This document shows positions 1-9,096 of a stretch of DNA of 64,000 bases, piece after piece. Below the pieces are notes generated by a model, which was not told where the DNA came from, did no database searches, and saw only the letters and a list, made by a program, of their open reading frames with translations. Every line of letters starts with the position of its first letter. Within the stretch, counting starts at the first letter, position 1. Where the stretch lies: assembly GCA_017520425.1 (NCBI GenBank), contig JAFXFO010000026.1, forward strand, positions 62,001 to 126,000, in the 5' to 3' direction. Both the position numbers and the translations under genes were made by a program. Source of the stretch: Lachnospiraceae bacterium. Lineage in GTDB: Bacteria; Bacillota; Clostridia; Lachnospirales; Lachnospiraceae.

Positions 1-1182
1 GTGAAATGGCACTTGTTTGAAGCTAAGAAAGAGCTGAAAAGAGGTATGGAAAAGATGAGAGAAGCGAGTGAATTAAAGTTTAACCCTATTAAATTTGATG
101 TTTATGGATTTAGTGGGTCCATGGGAACGAAGTCGCCGGATGAATTTTTGCGTTCTGCCATTGCACAGAACATCTGCTATATTGTACGAAAAGAAGCAAA
201 ATCCATTCACGAAATTGCCGATTCGTTGGGCGTATCCCCTGTATTTGTGGAGGGCGAAGTAGCATTTTTGGAGGAGTACGGATTTTTACTGCAACAAAAG
301 GATAAGTATATTGCCAATTTTGTCATTGATGAGGCCACTTCGGAGGAACTTGCATTACAGAGCGAGGTTTACAGACAGGCAGCAGAACCCTTTGCCAATG
401 ATTTGTATGATGAATTGATAAAGAGTGGTATTTTAGAGGATGAGAGGATTCGTTGTTCGAAAGAGGATAAGAATTTCCTGTTATGGTCCCTGCTGCCCTT
501 TGCAATTGCTTATTCCTCAGAAGCGGAGGAAGAGATATCCTTTGACGAGGTGGCAACCCTTCGCCCGGATGGTGGGAAAAATATTTATCAGGCAATTGTA
601 TTGCCCAAGGATAAAAAATTGACGGGATTATACGAGGCAATGAAGAATTGGTGCGGTCCCATGTGGAACGGTACAGAGGAATTGATGCTTTGGCAAATTG
701 ATACACCATGGTCAGAACGGGAAAAGCCCGATGAAAGAAATGTGCAGGAAGAGCATAGCAAAGTGCTGGCATTATATGGTTATCAACAGAATAATGTTTT
801 GTCCCGGTCTGATTATGCATGGCTTGCGGAAAGAGGATATATAAAGCTGAAACGAAATGGAAATCCGGATTTTCTGGCAGAATGGCAGATTGTGATTTTG
901 CAGGATGCGCAGATTAAGAAAGCGTTGATTACCATAGGAAAAAAGATTCAGGAGAAATATAAAGAGAGGTTTAAGCAATTGAAGGGTTCTTATGAAGAAG
1001 TCATACTTGCAGATACACCAAAGCATTTGAAGAAGATGAGACAGTATTTTGCGCAGTATACTCTCAATTGTGACGGCGCGTTTATATGGTATTGTATATG
1101 TGTTCTTTTAGAAAATGGCAAGCTGAAGCTGCCTACAGAGGAGCAACGGAAAGCTTTGACCACTGTTCTTTGTTCTTTATAA
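1..1182 (+). CDS. Winged-helix-like putative DNA-binding protein, possibly cut at its 5' end
   Basis: The frame is open from the first base (GTG) to a TAA and gives 393 residues. Because it touches the window edge, the true start may lie upstream and no ribosome binding site can be seen. Around residues 55-100 there is a pattern of the type expected for a winged helix: a helical stretch, then IHEIADSLGVSPVFVEGEV and LEEYGFLL, as in a helix-turn-helix followed by a wing. The rest is mostly alpha-helical and charged, with no membrane segment. I do not recognise the family. The helix-turn-helix suggests transcriptional regulation, but that is inference. A strong terminator follows directly, so the gene ends its transcription unit. 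Confidence 0.6.
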   Translation: MKWHLFEAKKELKRGMEKMREASELKFNPIKFDVYGFSGSMGTKSPDEFLRSAIAQNICYIVRKEAKSIHEIADSLGVSPVFVEGEVAFLEEYGFLLQQKDKYIANFVIDEATSEELALQSEVYRQAAEPFANDLYDELIKSGILEDERIRCSKEDKNFLLWSLLPFAIAYSSEAEEEISFDEVATLRPDGGKNIYQAIVLPKDKKLTGLYEAMKNWCGPMWNGTEELMLWQIDTPWSEREKPDERNVQEEHSKVLALYGYQQNNVLSRSDYAWLAERGYIKLKRNGNPDFLAEWQIVILQDAQIKKALITIGKKIQEKYKERFKQLKGSYEEVILADTPKHLKKMRQYFAQYTLNCDGAFIWYCICVLLENGKLKLPTEEQRKALTTVLCSL

Positions 1183-1187
1183 TAGTT

Positions 1188-1225
1188 AAGGGTCTGTTAT
1201 TTATATGTAACAGACCCTTTATATA
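1188..1225 (+). terminator. Intrinsic terminator after the first gene
   Basis: GGGTCTGTTA at 1190-1199 pairs perfectly with TAACAGACCC at 1208-1217 around an 8-base loop. A T-rich tract follows, and flanking A/T pairs extend the stem. It lies between two convergent genes and may serve both. Confidence 0.85.
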
Positions 1226-1247
1226 TTTGAACCTAATATTAGAGAAT

Positions 1248-1868
1248 TTACTTTACTTCCACAGTATAGCTTAAATCACCTGTAATATCAGAAATGATTA
1301 AGCCAAAGTCAATAGAACCACCTGCCGGTATTTTGGAGTTGTGGTCCTCGTTAGTAACCACCAGGGTATCTGCATTTAAACTGTATTTGCCGCGCCAACC
1401 GCTGTCGATCGCTGCATTCTCACCTACTTTAATGCGAAGAGTCCAACCATTTGTTGCAGTATCCGTGTTGTTTGTCAGCACCATATTCATACGGTAATAC
1501 TTGGGACTTTCTCCCCAGGTTTCATCAGTGTTTATATCCAAAGTAAAGGCATCCTTCGGTGCTTCCGTAATAGGAGCCTCCGGTATTTCGGTAGCAACCG
1601 GTTCCGGAGTGGGGGTAGGCGTAGGAACTTCTGTTACAGTAGGAGCCTCGGTTTCCTGTGGACCCTCTGAAGGTTGCGGTGTCAACTGTTCAGTAGGTGC
1701 CTGGGTGCTTTCAGAAGTAACAGGTTCCGGTGTGCTTGTGGTGACAGGATCACTGTTTGCGGCATTATTTTTTCCGGCGTTCAGTCCAAACATAAAAGCA
1801 AGCAGAATGAGAAGAATCACCACGACTATGGAAAGGATAATAATTATTAAATTCTTTTTGTCTTTCAT
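1248..1868 (-). CDS. Membrane-anchored extracellular protein with a CBM2-like carbohydrate-binding module
   Basis: The start at 1868 is chosen because GGAGGAAC sits just before this ATG; a longer upstream reading frame has no ribosome site. The 206-residue product has three parts. Residues 8-32 form one strongly hydrophobic segment after MKDKK, giving an N-in anchor. Residues about 35-105 are a low-complexity linker rich in Pro, Thr, Glu and Ser. The last 100 residues resemble a type 2 cellulose-binding beta-sandwich, with spaced tryptophans, a TNGWTLRIKV strand and IPAGGSIDFGLIIS near the end. I see no catalytic domain. It probably presents a sugar-binding domain at the cell surface. The exact CBM family and ligand are uncertain. 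Confidence 0.75.
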   Translation of the reverse strand: MKDKKNLIIIILSIVVVILLILLAFMFGLNAGKNNAANSDPVTTSTPEPVTSESTQAPTEQLTPQPSEGPQETEAPTVTEVPTPTPTPEPVATEIPEAPITEAPKDAFTLDINTDETWGESPKYYRMNMVLTNNTDTATNGWTLRIKVGENAAIDSGWRGKYSLNADTLVVTNEDHNSKIPAGGSIDFGLIISDITGDLSYTVEVK

Positions 1869-2080
1869 AAGTTCCTCCAAGGTAAATAGATAGGCATTAT
1901 GCCATTCCATAATAGAATAAGTCGAAAATCCTTTTTTTGCAATAACATCCTGATATTTTTTGAACAATATTTGAGTAGATATTAATACAATACGATTTGT
2001 ATGGAAAAAAGATTGGCATCGTGATAAAATAGAATTAGTGTGGTGTGGCCACAGAAAAATAACAGGATGGGGTAAGATAT

Positions 2081-3028
2081 ATGAAATTGACAAACGAACA
2101 ATTAAAAGCAATTTATTTCGGCGCATATCGTTTTCAGGAGACTGAGGATGGTTATTTAGAGGTCTATCAGTATACAGAGGCGCAGACCAAGTATTTTGAA
2201 GAGATTTCCGAATTCTGGTATGACAGATGTAAGGCAGGAAGTGCCAAGACATTGGAGTTTACTACCACAGCAACAAACTTTTCTTTTGACTATAAAATCG
2301 CATGGATGGGTTCGCCGGATTCCATCGAGCTGGCAGTGGACGGCGTGATTACGGATATCAGATATGTGATGAAAATTGACAAAGAGGGCAGAATGAGTTT
2401 TGACCTGCCGGAAGGTGAGAAGTCGGTGATTCTTTATACTCCTGCAGACGCAACCTTCTGGATTAAGAATTTTGAAATAAACGGAGAATATACACCTGCC
2501 GTAAAGGGCGAAAAGGTGCTTTGGCTGGGCGATTCCATTACCCAGGGCTTTGGACCGTTACGTTCCGGTCAGACTTATGTAAGTGTGGCAAACCGTTTGC
2601 TGAATTATGATATTGTAAATCAGGGTATCGGTGGTTATGTATATGATCCCAAGGTACTTGTAAAGATGGAGGGTTATACTCCGGATAAGATAATCGTGGC
2701 TTTGGGAACCAACCAATTCGGTACTGAGACCATGGACGATATCGAAGAATATTACGAGAAGCTGATGGGTATCTACGGTAAGACACCCGTACTTTGCATC
2801 CTTCCTTTGTGGAGAGGTGATGTGGAAGGCGGTGAGCCCACATTGATTTCTTTCTGCGGAAAGCTGAAGAAAATCGCAGAAAAGTATGACAATGTAACCA
2901 TCGTAGATGGCTTCAAGCTGGTACCCCATCTGCCGGAATATTTCCTGGATAAGCTTCATCCCAACTGCCTGGGCTGCGAGTGGTACGGCAGAAATCTGGT
3001 AGAAGAAATCCGTAAGAGCGGTTTCTAA
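2081..3028 (+). CDS. SGNH/GDSL-type esterase, carbohydrate-esterase-like
   Basis: This is a 315-residue protein with all SGNH blocks visible: GDSITQG with nucleophile Ser152, a GIGG oxyanion block, GTN at 209-211, and D290-x-x-H293 in DKLHPN for the remaining triad. The first 130 residues look like a beta-rich jelly-roll of the kind that precedes the hydrolase in some deacetylases of polysaccharides. There is no signal peptide, so it would act in the cytoplasm, probably removing acyl groups from imported sugars. GGGGTAAG precedes the ATG. It is followed after 26 bases by plsY and may share a transcript with it. The substrate is not visible from sequence. Confidence 0.85.
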   Translation: MKLTNEQLKAIYFGAYRFQETEDGYLEVYQYTEAQTKYFEEISEFWYDRCKAGSAKTLEFTTTATNFSFDYKIAWMGSPDSIELAVDGVITDIRYVMKIDKEGRMSFDLPEGEKSVILYTPADATFWIKNFEINGEYTPAVKGEKVLWLGDSITQGFGPLRSGQTYVSVANRLLNYDIVNQGIGGYVYDPKVLVKMEGYTPDKIIVALGTNQFGTETMDDIEEYYEKLMGIYGKTPVLCILPLWRGDVEGGEPTLISFCGKLKKIAEKYDNVTIVDGFKLVPHLPEYFLDKLHPNCLGCEWYGRNLVEEIRKSGF

Positions 3029-3054
3029 ATTCGTATATTACAAAGGAGAAAAGC

Positions 3055-3702
3055 ATGGAGATACTTCAAAAGATACTTCCTTATGCGGGAATCCTGCTAT
3101 TGGCATATGTGATAGGTTCTTCCAGTATGTCCTTCTACATATCGAAATTTAAGAAGATTAATCTAAAGGAAAAAGGTTCTAAAAACCTTGGTGCCTCCAA
3201 TACACTGGCTATGATAGGCAAGAAGGCTGCGGCAGCAGTATTGGTCCATGATGTACTCAAATCGTTTTTCGCCATATTGGCGGTAAGGATTATTTTTGAT
3301 ATTCCCTACAATGAAGTGTGTTGGTTGCTGGCGGCAGTCGGTGTGGCAGCAGTGTTGGGACATATTTTCCCTTTTTATCTGAAGTTTAAGGGCGGAAAGG
3401 GCTTTGCTACATACATCGGTCTGATTTTCGGCTTGGACTGGCGGCTGTTTCTGGCAGTGGTAGTACTTATTTTTGTAGTGGCGTTTATCACTGATTATAT
3501 TGTATCGGGTACCTTTAGTACGATTGTGGCTGGACCGGTTTATTATGCTTTGATACAGCCCAATCTATGGGTTGCCTTAATTGTATTGTTTGGTTCACTG
3601 GTGATTCTGTGGAAGCACCGCGAGAATATCCGGAATCTGAAAAATGGGAAAGAAATGAAGATTCGTAGTGCGTTTCAGAATAAGTATAAACAAGCAAGTT
3701 AG
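3055..3702 (+). CDS. plsY: Glycerol-3-phosphate acyltransferase PlsY
   Basis: PlsY transfers an acyl group from acyl phosphate to glycerol-3-phosphate, the first step of phosphatidic acid synthesis in Firmicutes. The 215-residue product has the multi-pass hydrophobic profile of the family. It carries its conserved cytoplasmic loops: GSKNLGASNT (a variant of GSGNxGATN), GHIFPFYLKFKGGKGFA, and KHRENIRNLKNGKE near the C terminus. AAAGGAG lies before the ATG. The length is normal. It sits between the esterase and an ABC exporter with short gaps, so the three may be cotranscribed. Confidence 0.93.
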   Translation: MEILQKILPYAGILLLAYVIGSSSMSFYISKFKKINLKEKGSKNLGASNTLAMIGKKAAAAVLVHDVLKSFFAILAVRIIFDIPYNEVCWLLAAVGVAAVLGHIFPFYLKFKGGKGFATYIGLIFGLDWRLFLAVVVLIFVVAFITDYIVSGTFSTIVAGPVYYALIQPNLWVALIVLFGSLVILWKHRENIRNLKNGKEMKIRSAFQNKYKQAS

Positions 3703-3717
3703 AAGGAGGAATTTAGC

Positions 3718-5541
3718 ATGGCACCTAGGGGCGGTCCAATGCGAGGGGGATATTTGACAGAAGAGGAAAAGGCGAACATGCCAAAGGTTACCTTGCCCTT
3801 ATTAAAACGTATTTTTTCTTATTTGGCACCTTATTGGAAGCAGATGGCAGTAGTACTAATCTGTATCGTTGTGTCTTCCGCATTCAGTTTATTGCCTTCC
3901 GTACTGACGGGAAAGATTATCGATGAGGGTCTTATCGGTCAGGATATGCGGATGCTGGTGATTTTGATTCTGACATCGCTGGGAGTAACTTTGGGAGCAA
4001 ACCTGATTCGTGTGGCAGAAAGCTATTTGAATACCTGGATTGCACAGCATATTACTTTTGATATGCGTAATAAGATGTATAAGCATCTGCAGCAGATGTC
4101 TCAGGGCTTTTTTACATCCAACAATCAGGGTGATATCATTACCCGTATGACCAGTGATATTTCCGGTGTGGAAAGAGTCATAACCAGTACCTTTACCAGT
4201 ATTTTGTCCAATGTGATTACCTTGGTGGTGGCTGTGATTATTATGTTTCAGGAGAACTGGATACTGGCATTGGTGGGTATGATAGTGATTCCTCTGTTTA
4301 CCATTCCCACCAGATGGGCAGGTAAAACCAGGTGGACTCTGACCCAGGAATCTCAGGAATGTAATGATGAAATCAATGGTATTTTAAATGAAACTCTCTC
4401 TGTCAGCGGACAGCTTTTGGTAAAGCTGTTTGGCAGAGAAACTTACGAGTATGACAGGTATGAAAAGGCAAATCACCGAATGATAAAGCTGAATATCAGA
4501 GAAAGCATGGCAGGACGATGGTTCATGGTGATTATCACCACCTTCTCCAGTGTGGGACCTATGCTTTTATATCTGGTAGGCGGCATTCTGATGATGAAGT
4601 ACAATTCAGACCTTACCGTAGGTGATATTACCGTACTGGTTGCCTTGCTTGGAAGAATGTACGGACCGGTAAATTCATTGCTTAACATGCAGGTGGAATG
4701 GATTCGTTCCATGGCGTTATTTACCCGTATTTTCGAGTATTATGACATGCCTATTGAGATTAAGAATGCAGAAGATGCTATTATTCCTACCAGCACAAAG
4801 GGTGACGTGGAATTTAAGCATGTGGAGTTTGCATACAACGAAGAACGTCAGATTTTGAAGGATATTAATTTTGAGTTAAAGAGCGGCAACAGTATCGCAA
4901 TCGTAGGTCCTTCCGGTTCCGGCAAGAGTACCATCGTAAATCTGATTCCCAGACTTTATGATGTATTGGGTGGCGAGGTGATCTTTGACGGTGTGGATGT
5001 GCGGAAGCTGGATTTGGAATATCTGAGAAATCAGATAGGTATCGTATCCCAGGAAACCTATTTGTTTAACGGTACCATTCGTGAAAACCTGCTTTATGCA
5101 AAGCCCGATGCCACAGAAGAAGAAATGATAGAGGCTTGTAAAAAGGCTAATATTTACGAATTTGTACAGAAGCAGGAGAAGGGCTTGGATGCAATGGTAG
5201 GTAACAGAGGTCTTAAGCTTTCCGGAGGTGAAAAGCAGAGACTTTCTATTGCAAGAGTACTTTTAAAGGATCCGGTATTGTTTATTTTTGATGAAGCGAC
5301 TGCATCCTTGGATTCCATATCCGAAAGTAAGATTCAGGAAGCCATCAATCCCATTATCAATTCCCGCACCAGTATTCTGATTGCCCATCGATTGTCTACC
5401 ATTTTGGCGGCGGATGAAATCCTGGTTATTAAGGATGGAGTAATTGCTGAAAGAGGTGTGCATTCAGAGCTGGTAAAGGCCGGTGGTACCTATACGGAGT
5501 TGTATGAAACACAGTTTGGAAAGGCGCTTGAGAAGCAATAG
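3718..5541 (+). CDS. ABC exporter, fused permease-ATPase (MdlB/MsbA type)
   Basis: The 607-residue half-transporter has a six-helix type I exporter domain over residues 30-340 and a C-terminal ATPase. Walker A is GPSGSGKST at 397-405, the signature LSGGE is at 501-505, and Walker B ends in FDE with D525-E526, followed by an IAHRLS switch histidine. All key residues are intact, so it should work as a homodimer or pair with a distant partner. AAGGAGGA precedes the ATG, 15 bases after plsY. The substrate is unknown; lipid, peptide and drug export are all possible for this family. A clear terminator follows. Confidence 0.9.
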   Translation: MAPRGGPMRGGYLTEEEKANMPKVTLPLLKRIFSYLAPYWKQMAVVLICIVVSSAFSLLPSVLTGKIIDEGLIGQDMRMLVILILTSLGVTLGANLIRVAESYLNTWIAQHITFDMRNKMYKHLQQMSQGFFTSNNQGDIITRMTSDISGVERVITSTFTSILSNVITLVVAVIIMFQENWILALVGMIVIPLFTIPTRWAGKTRWTLTQESQECNDEINGILNETLSVSGQLLVKLFGRETYEYDRYEKANHRMIKLNIRESMAGRWFMVIITTFSSVGPMLLYLVGGILMMKYNSDLTVGDITVLVALLGRMYGPVNSLLNMQVEWIRSMALFTRIFEYYDMPIEIKNAEDAIIPTSTKGDVEFKHVEFAYNEERQILKDINFELKSGNSIAIVGPSGSGKSTIVNLIPRLYDVLGGEVIFDGVDVRKLDLEYLRNQIGIVSQETYLFNGTIRENLLYAKPDATEEEMIEACKKANIYEFVQKQEKGLDAMVGNRGLKLSGGEKQRLSIARVLLKDPVLFIFDEATASLDSISESKIQEAINPIINSRTSILIAHRLSTILAADEILVIKDGVIAERGVHSELVKAGGTYTELYETQFGKALEKQ

Positions 5542-5621
5542 TTGCAACGTATCGTTTTATTACAGTGATTCACGACAGTAAAATAAACATAAAAGTGTTA
5601 AAACATTAAAAAAACTTGTGC

Positions 5622-5654
5622 AAAAGACCGAAATTAAGGTTTCGGTCTTTTTTT
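5622..5654 (+). terminator. Intrinsic terminator after the ABC exporter
   Basis: AAAGACCGAAA at 5623-5633 pairs with TTTCGGTCTTT at 5640-5650 around a 6-base loop and runs into a T tract. It closes the upstream unit just before the promoter of the polysaccharide locus. Confidence 0.9.
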
Positions 5655-5667
5655 GTATGTCGAAAAA

Positions 5668-5676
5668 TGTTATAAT
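5668..5676 (+). promoter_or_regulatory. Extended -10 promoter of the exopolysaccharide locus
   Basis: TGTTATAAT is a perfect extended -10 element (TGnTATAAT). The upstream -35 position falls in the T run of the preceding terminator, so recognition probably relies on the extended -10. Predicted transcription start is near 5683, about 35 bases before the first gene of the locus. Confidence 0.65.
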
Positions 5677-5718
5677 TTAATTAACAATGGGAAACTATGG
5701 GGAAAAAGGGCTGGCAAA

Positions 5719-6003
5719 ATGTCGAAAACGATTAAGGAACAGTATAAACGATATCAGTTGCGTCATGTAGCAGGACAGTTTTATTTGTTGGATATGCAGC
5801 AACCCGGTGTGCCGTATAAGCGGCCTATGGAGTTAAATGAGATTGGCGCGGAAATATGGCAAATGATGGCGGAAGGTTGTACACTTGAGCAGGTAGTGGG
5901 GAAGCTTGCCGAGGAGTATGATGCTGGAGAAGAGGATATCCGACAGGATGTGTCAGCATTTCAAAAGAGTTTGATGACATACGGAATTGAAATAGGGGAA
6001 TAA
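5719..6003 (+). CDS. PqqD-family small protein heading the Pel-like locus
   Basis: The ATG at 5719 is preferred over one at 5653, which lies inside the terminator tract and ahead of the predicted promoter. The 94-residue product matches the PqqD pattern: a short beta-rich N terminus (YQLRHVAGQFYLLD), then LNEIGAEIWQMMAEGCTLEQVV, and a C-terminal helical wing ending in GIEIGE. PqqD proteins bind leader peptides for modifying enzymes, and PqqD-like proteins also occur in some exopolysaccharide loci. The gene ends 3 bases before the SDR-PelD gene, so it is part of the polymer operon. A second PqqD-like domain is at 28462-29610. Its exact role here is unknown. Confidence 0.8.
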   Translation: MSKTIKEQYKRYQLRHVAGQFYLLDMQQPGVPYKRPMELNEIGAEIWQMMAEGCTLEQVVGKLAEEYDAGEEDIRQDVSAFQKSLMTYGIEIGE

Positions 6004-6006
6004 AAC

Positions 6007-8178
6007 ATGAATATTTTATTAATCGGTGGTTCGGGAAGCTTTATTAACAACCTGATTATTAAACTGAATAAAGAGGGTCACAGAATTTATCTTCTGACCG
6101 GCAGTAGATATAAGCAAGCACCTTATCAGAAAGTGTTTGAGAGATATGATTTTACATATGATTGTACCTGCCTGGACGAGATATTTAAGAGCATTGACCC
6201 GGATTTAACACTATTTATGGGAGCACATGATACCAATTTCAGGTGGAATGAGGAAAAAGATGCCGTACGTTTTTCAGCCAGTCTGATGAATATCTTGATG
6301 GCTTATTCCATGAATAATGTGGGAAGGTTTATTTACCTTTCTTCAGATGAAGTATACGGATTTGATTATGATAGATTTATTACAGAGGAGAGTCCTACAG
6401 CACCGTCGACCATGAGAGGAATGGTGATTGCCCAAGGAGAAGAGCTTTGCAGGAGCTTCCGTGTAAATAGAGGATTGGATATTCTTACCTTACGTATAGA
6501 TAATATTTACAGCATTCCTCAGGAACGAAAGGACGTAAATAATATTTGTGCGCGTATGTGCCTGGAAGCTTTGGAAAAAGGGACTATATCCATTACTTAC
6601 GATCATTTCATGTCCTTTATGTATGAAACAGATGCGGTAGAGTTTATCTATCGTTTTATACAGGCTGACAGCCAGAAGTATTCCATCTACAATTTGTCGG
6701 TGTCTGAAGCGATTTCGGAACAGGAACTTGCTCATATGGTGAAGGATGCCATGGGAGAAGAAATCGCTATTGTTCACAATGAAAAGCTGGGACAAAGAAG
6801 AGTTTTAGCAAATAACCGAATGTATGAAGAATTTAAGATTCCGCTAAGCTGTGATTTGGAGACCATTATTCAGCGAATGGCTGACCATATGAAGAATCAC
6901 AGGAATTTGTTTCTGACAGGCGAACAGGACAATCTACCATGGTGGAAGCGTTTGCTGAATAAGGCGGGATGGTTTATCCATGCCCTGATTCCTTTTTTGG
7001 AAAACCTGATATGCTTCATACCATTTTTTATGATTAATAATCGTACGGCGGATAGCACTTATTTTGCTAATCTGGATTTGTATCTTTTGTATGTACTCCT
7101 GTTTGCTATTGTTTACGGACAGCAGCAGGCTACGTTTTCTGCGGTGTTGGCGACTGCCGGTTATTGTTTCCGACAGATGTATGACCGTTCCGGTTTTGAG
7201 CTTATGCTGGATTCCAATACCTATATTTGGATAGCACAGTTATTTATCTTAGGTTTGACCATTGGATATATGAAGGATAAGCTGAATGTGTTGAAACGTG
7301 AAAGCGAAGAGGAACAGCAATTTTTGTCCGTTCAGTTGAGTGATATCCAAGATATTAATAATAGTAATGTGCGTGTAAAGGATGCCTTGGAAACTCAAAT
7401 CGTAAATCAGAACGACAGTATCGGAAAAATATACAGTATTACTTCTACCTTGGATCAGTATAGTGCGGAAGAAGTATTGTTCTATGCTACGGAAATGTTG
7501 GTACAGCTTTTCGGAACAAGGGATGTGGCTATTTATACCATTTCTAATTCCGAATATGCCCGTCTGTTCGCTGCTACTTCCCAGAAGGCCAGAAGTATGG
7601 GGAATTCCGTGAAATATGCAGAAATGGGTGAATTTTATGAGGTCCTGATGTCACGGAAGGTGTATATAAACAAGACACTGGATGATAAATACCCGTTGAT
7701 GGCAACGGCCATTTTCGAGAATGATAAAATACAGACCATTCTTTGCATTTGGGGAATTCCATGGGAAAGAATGACGCTGGGCCAGGCGAATCAGCTGACT
7801 GTTGTTAGTGCTCTGATTCAGAATGCGGTGCTTCGTGCAAACAGGTACCTGAAGGTGCTGGAAAATGAGCGTTATAAGGCAGGCACCAGAATCATGGAAA
7901 CAGAGGCGTTTTCGGCGCTCTCTCATGCGTTCATGACTGCAGAAGCAAAGGGGTTGACGGATAGTACACTACTTCGAGTGGTGAATAAAACCGGCAATTC
8001 TATACAGGCAGGACAGTTTTTGGATGCCCAATTAAGGGAATCGGACTATATCGGAACCTTAGAGGACGGAGAATTATACATACTATTATCCAATACCAGC
8101 AAGGAGCATTCCTTAAATGTAATCAATCGAATGGCCCAGTTGGGAATCAACATCGAGGTAGTGGAGGAAATGGAGTAA
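6007..8178 (+). CDS. pelD: SDR-PelD fusion, probable c-di-GMP receptor for Pel-type polymer synthesis
   Basis: The 723-residue protein has three regions. Residues 1-310 resemble an NAD-dependent epimerase (GGSGSF dinucleotide loop at 7-12, SSDEVYG). The catalytic Tyr-x3-Lys appears replaced by Met139 and Gln143, so it may bind but not turn over a nucleotide sugar. Residues about 320-430 hold several membrane helices. Residues about 470-610 look like a GAF domain, followed by a degenerate GGDEF-like domain. There R677-E-S-D680 has the spacing of the c-di-GMP I-site and EDGEL (686-690) replaces the GGDEF signature. PelD is the c-di-GMP receptor that switches on Pel synthesis, and this layout fits that role. 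AGGGGAA precedes the ATG. I infer inner-membrane regulation of the following synthase genes. Confidence 0.85.
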   Translation: MNILLIGGSGSFINNLIIKLNKEGHRIYLLTGSRYKQAPYQKVFERYDFTYDCTCLDEIFKSIDPDLTLFMGAHDTNFRWNEEKDAVRFSASLMNILMAYSMNNVGRFIYLSSDEVYGFDYDRFITEESPTAPSTMRGMVIAQGEELCRSFRVNRGLDILTLRIDNIYSIPQERKDVNNICARMCLEALEKGTISITYDHFMSFMYETDAVEFIYRFIQADSQKYSIYNLSVSEAISEQELAHMVKDAMGEEIAIVHNEKLGQRRVLANNRMYEEFKIPLSCDLETIIQRMADHMKNHRNLFLTGEQDNLPWWKRLLNKAGWFIHALIPFLENLICFIPFFMINNRTADSTYFANLDLYLLYVLLFAIVYGQQQATFSAVLATAGYCFRQMYDRSGFELMLDSNTYIWIAQLFILGLTIGYMKDKLNVLKRESEEEQQFLSVQLSDIQDINNSNVRVKDALETQIVNQNDSIGKIYSITSTLDQYSAEEVLFYATEMLVQLFGTRDVAIYTISNSEYARLFAATSQKARSMGNSVKYAEMGEFYEVLMSRKVYINKTLDDKYPLMATAIFENDKIQTILCIWGIPWERMTLGQANQLTVVSALIQNAVLRANRYLKVLENERYKAGTRIMETEAFSALSHAFMTAEAKGLTDSTLLRVVNKTGNSIQAGQFLDAQLRESDYIGTLEDGELYILLSNTSKEHSLNVINRMAQLGINIEVVEEME

Positions 8179-8179
8179 G

Positions 8180-9070
8180 ATGTTCTGGATACTGCTGATT
8201 ATTAATTTAATAGTTGTTATCGTGTATGCAGTATGGAATATATTGCGAAAAGAGGGTAAGCGAAGAAGTTTTATTATCCGGGCACTGGTAATGCTTTGCT
8301 GTCCTGTGATTGGTCCTTGTTTCTTTTTGTTGAGTCATGTGCTGTATTTGGTAGTGTTTTCCGGTGCCGTAGACTTGGAGGACGTTATTTTCAGTAAGGA
8401 ACGTGTAAAGACTTATATGCATGCAGATGAAGAAACAGAACGGAATGTGGTACCTTTGGAAGAAGCGATAGAGATTACGGACAAAGAGAATTTACGTTCT
8501 CTTATGTTGAATATTGTACGTTCGGATGTGAGTCAATCTCTGTCCAAAGTATCTATGGCTCTGGATGGTGAAGATACGGAAACCGCTCACTATGCAGCCT
8601 CTGTATTACAGGATACCATGAATGATTTTCGTAATAATGTTCAGAAAAAAGTTGTCAACATGGACAAAGCAGACGAACATCAGGTGGATTATGCGGCAGA
8701 TTTGATCAATTATATGGATGATTACCTAAGGCAGCATGTTTTGACGGATTTAGAGCAAAAGACTTACGTACATATTATGGACAGAGCTTGTGAAGTGATA
8801 TATGAAAAGGAACCAATACGGCTACTGAATTCACATTATGAGTCGGTGGCAATTCGACTTATGGAGATCAGGGACTTTGAGATGAGTCAGAAGTGGTGTG
8901 AACGTGCGGTATATCATCATCCGAATACGCTGTCTACCTATACGATGCAGCTGAAGTTGTACTTTACCAGTAATCAAAAAGATAAATTTTTCAGTGTGTT
9001 AGAGGAATTGAGAAAATCCAATGTTGTAATTGATAAAGAAACCTTGGAAATGATTCGAGTATTTTTATAA
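8180..9070 (+). CDS. pelE: PelE-like membrane protein with helical-repeat domain
   Basis: The 296-residue product begins one base after the stop of the PelD fusion, with GAGGAAATGGAG upstream. Two membrane helices (about residues 3-20 and 28-62) are followed by an all-helical cytoplasmic region. That region contains repeats such as DGEDTETAHYAASVLQDTM and a later TPR-like stretch around residues 220-285. Two membrane spans plus TPR-like helices directly after PelD are the hallmarks of PelE, which assembles with PelD, PelF and PelG in the synthase complex. Assignment rests on architecture and order, since sequence conservation of PelE is low. Confidence 0.75.
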   Translation: MFWILLIINLIVVIVYAVWNILRKEGKRRSFIIRALVMLCCPVIGPCFFLLSHVLYLVVFSGAVDLEDVIFSKERVKTYMHADEETERNVVPLEEAIEITDKENLRSLMLNIVRSDVSQSLSKVSMALDGEDTETAHYAASVLQDTMNDFRNNVQKKVVNMDKADEHQVDYAADLINYMDDYLRQHVLTDLEQKTYVHIMDRACEVIYEKEPIRLLNSHYESVAIRLMEIRDFEMSQKWCERAVYHHPNTLSTYTMQLKLYFTSNQKDKFFSVLEELRKSNVVIDKETLEMIRVFL

Positions 9071-9096
9071 ATTTGTGTGAAAGGAAGGTGAAGAAT

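Noticed and set aside
1869-2252. Upstream extension of the CBM-like gene frame
   Set aside because: No ribosome site at the upstream ATG, and the extension would cover the divergent promoter region and the start of the esterase gene. GGAGGAAC before 1868 fits well.
7574-7926. Antisense open frames inside the polysaccharide genes
   Set aside because: They lack ribosome sites, their products are of low quality, and they lie opposite strongly supported genes.
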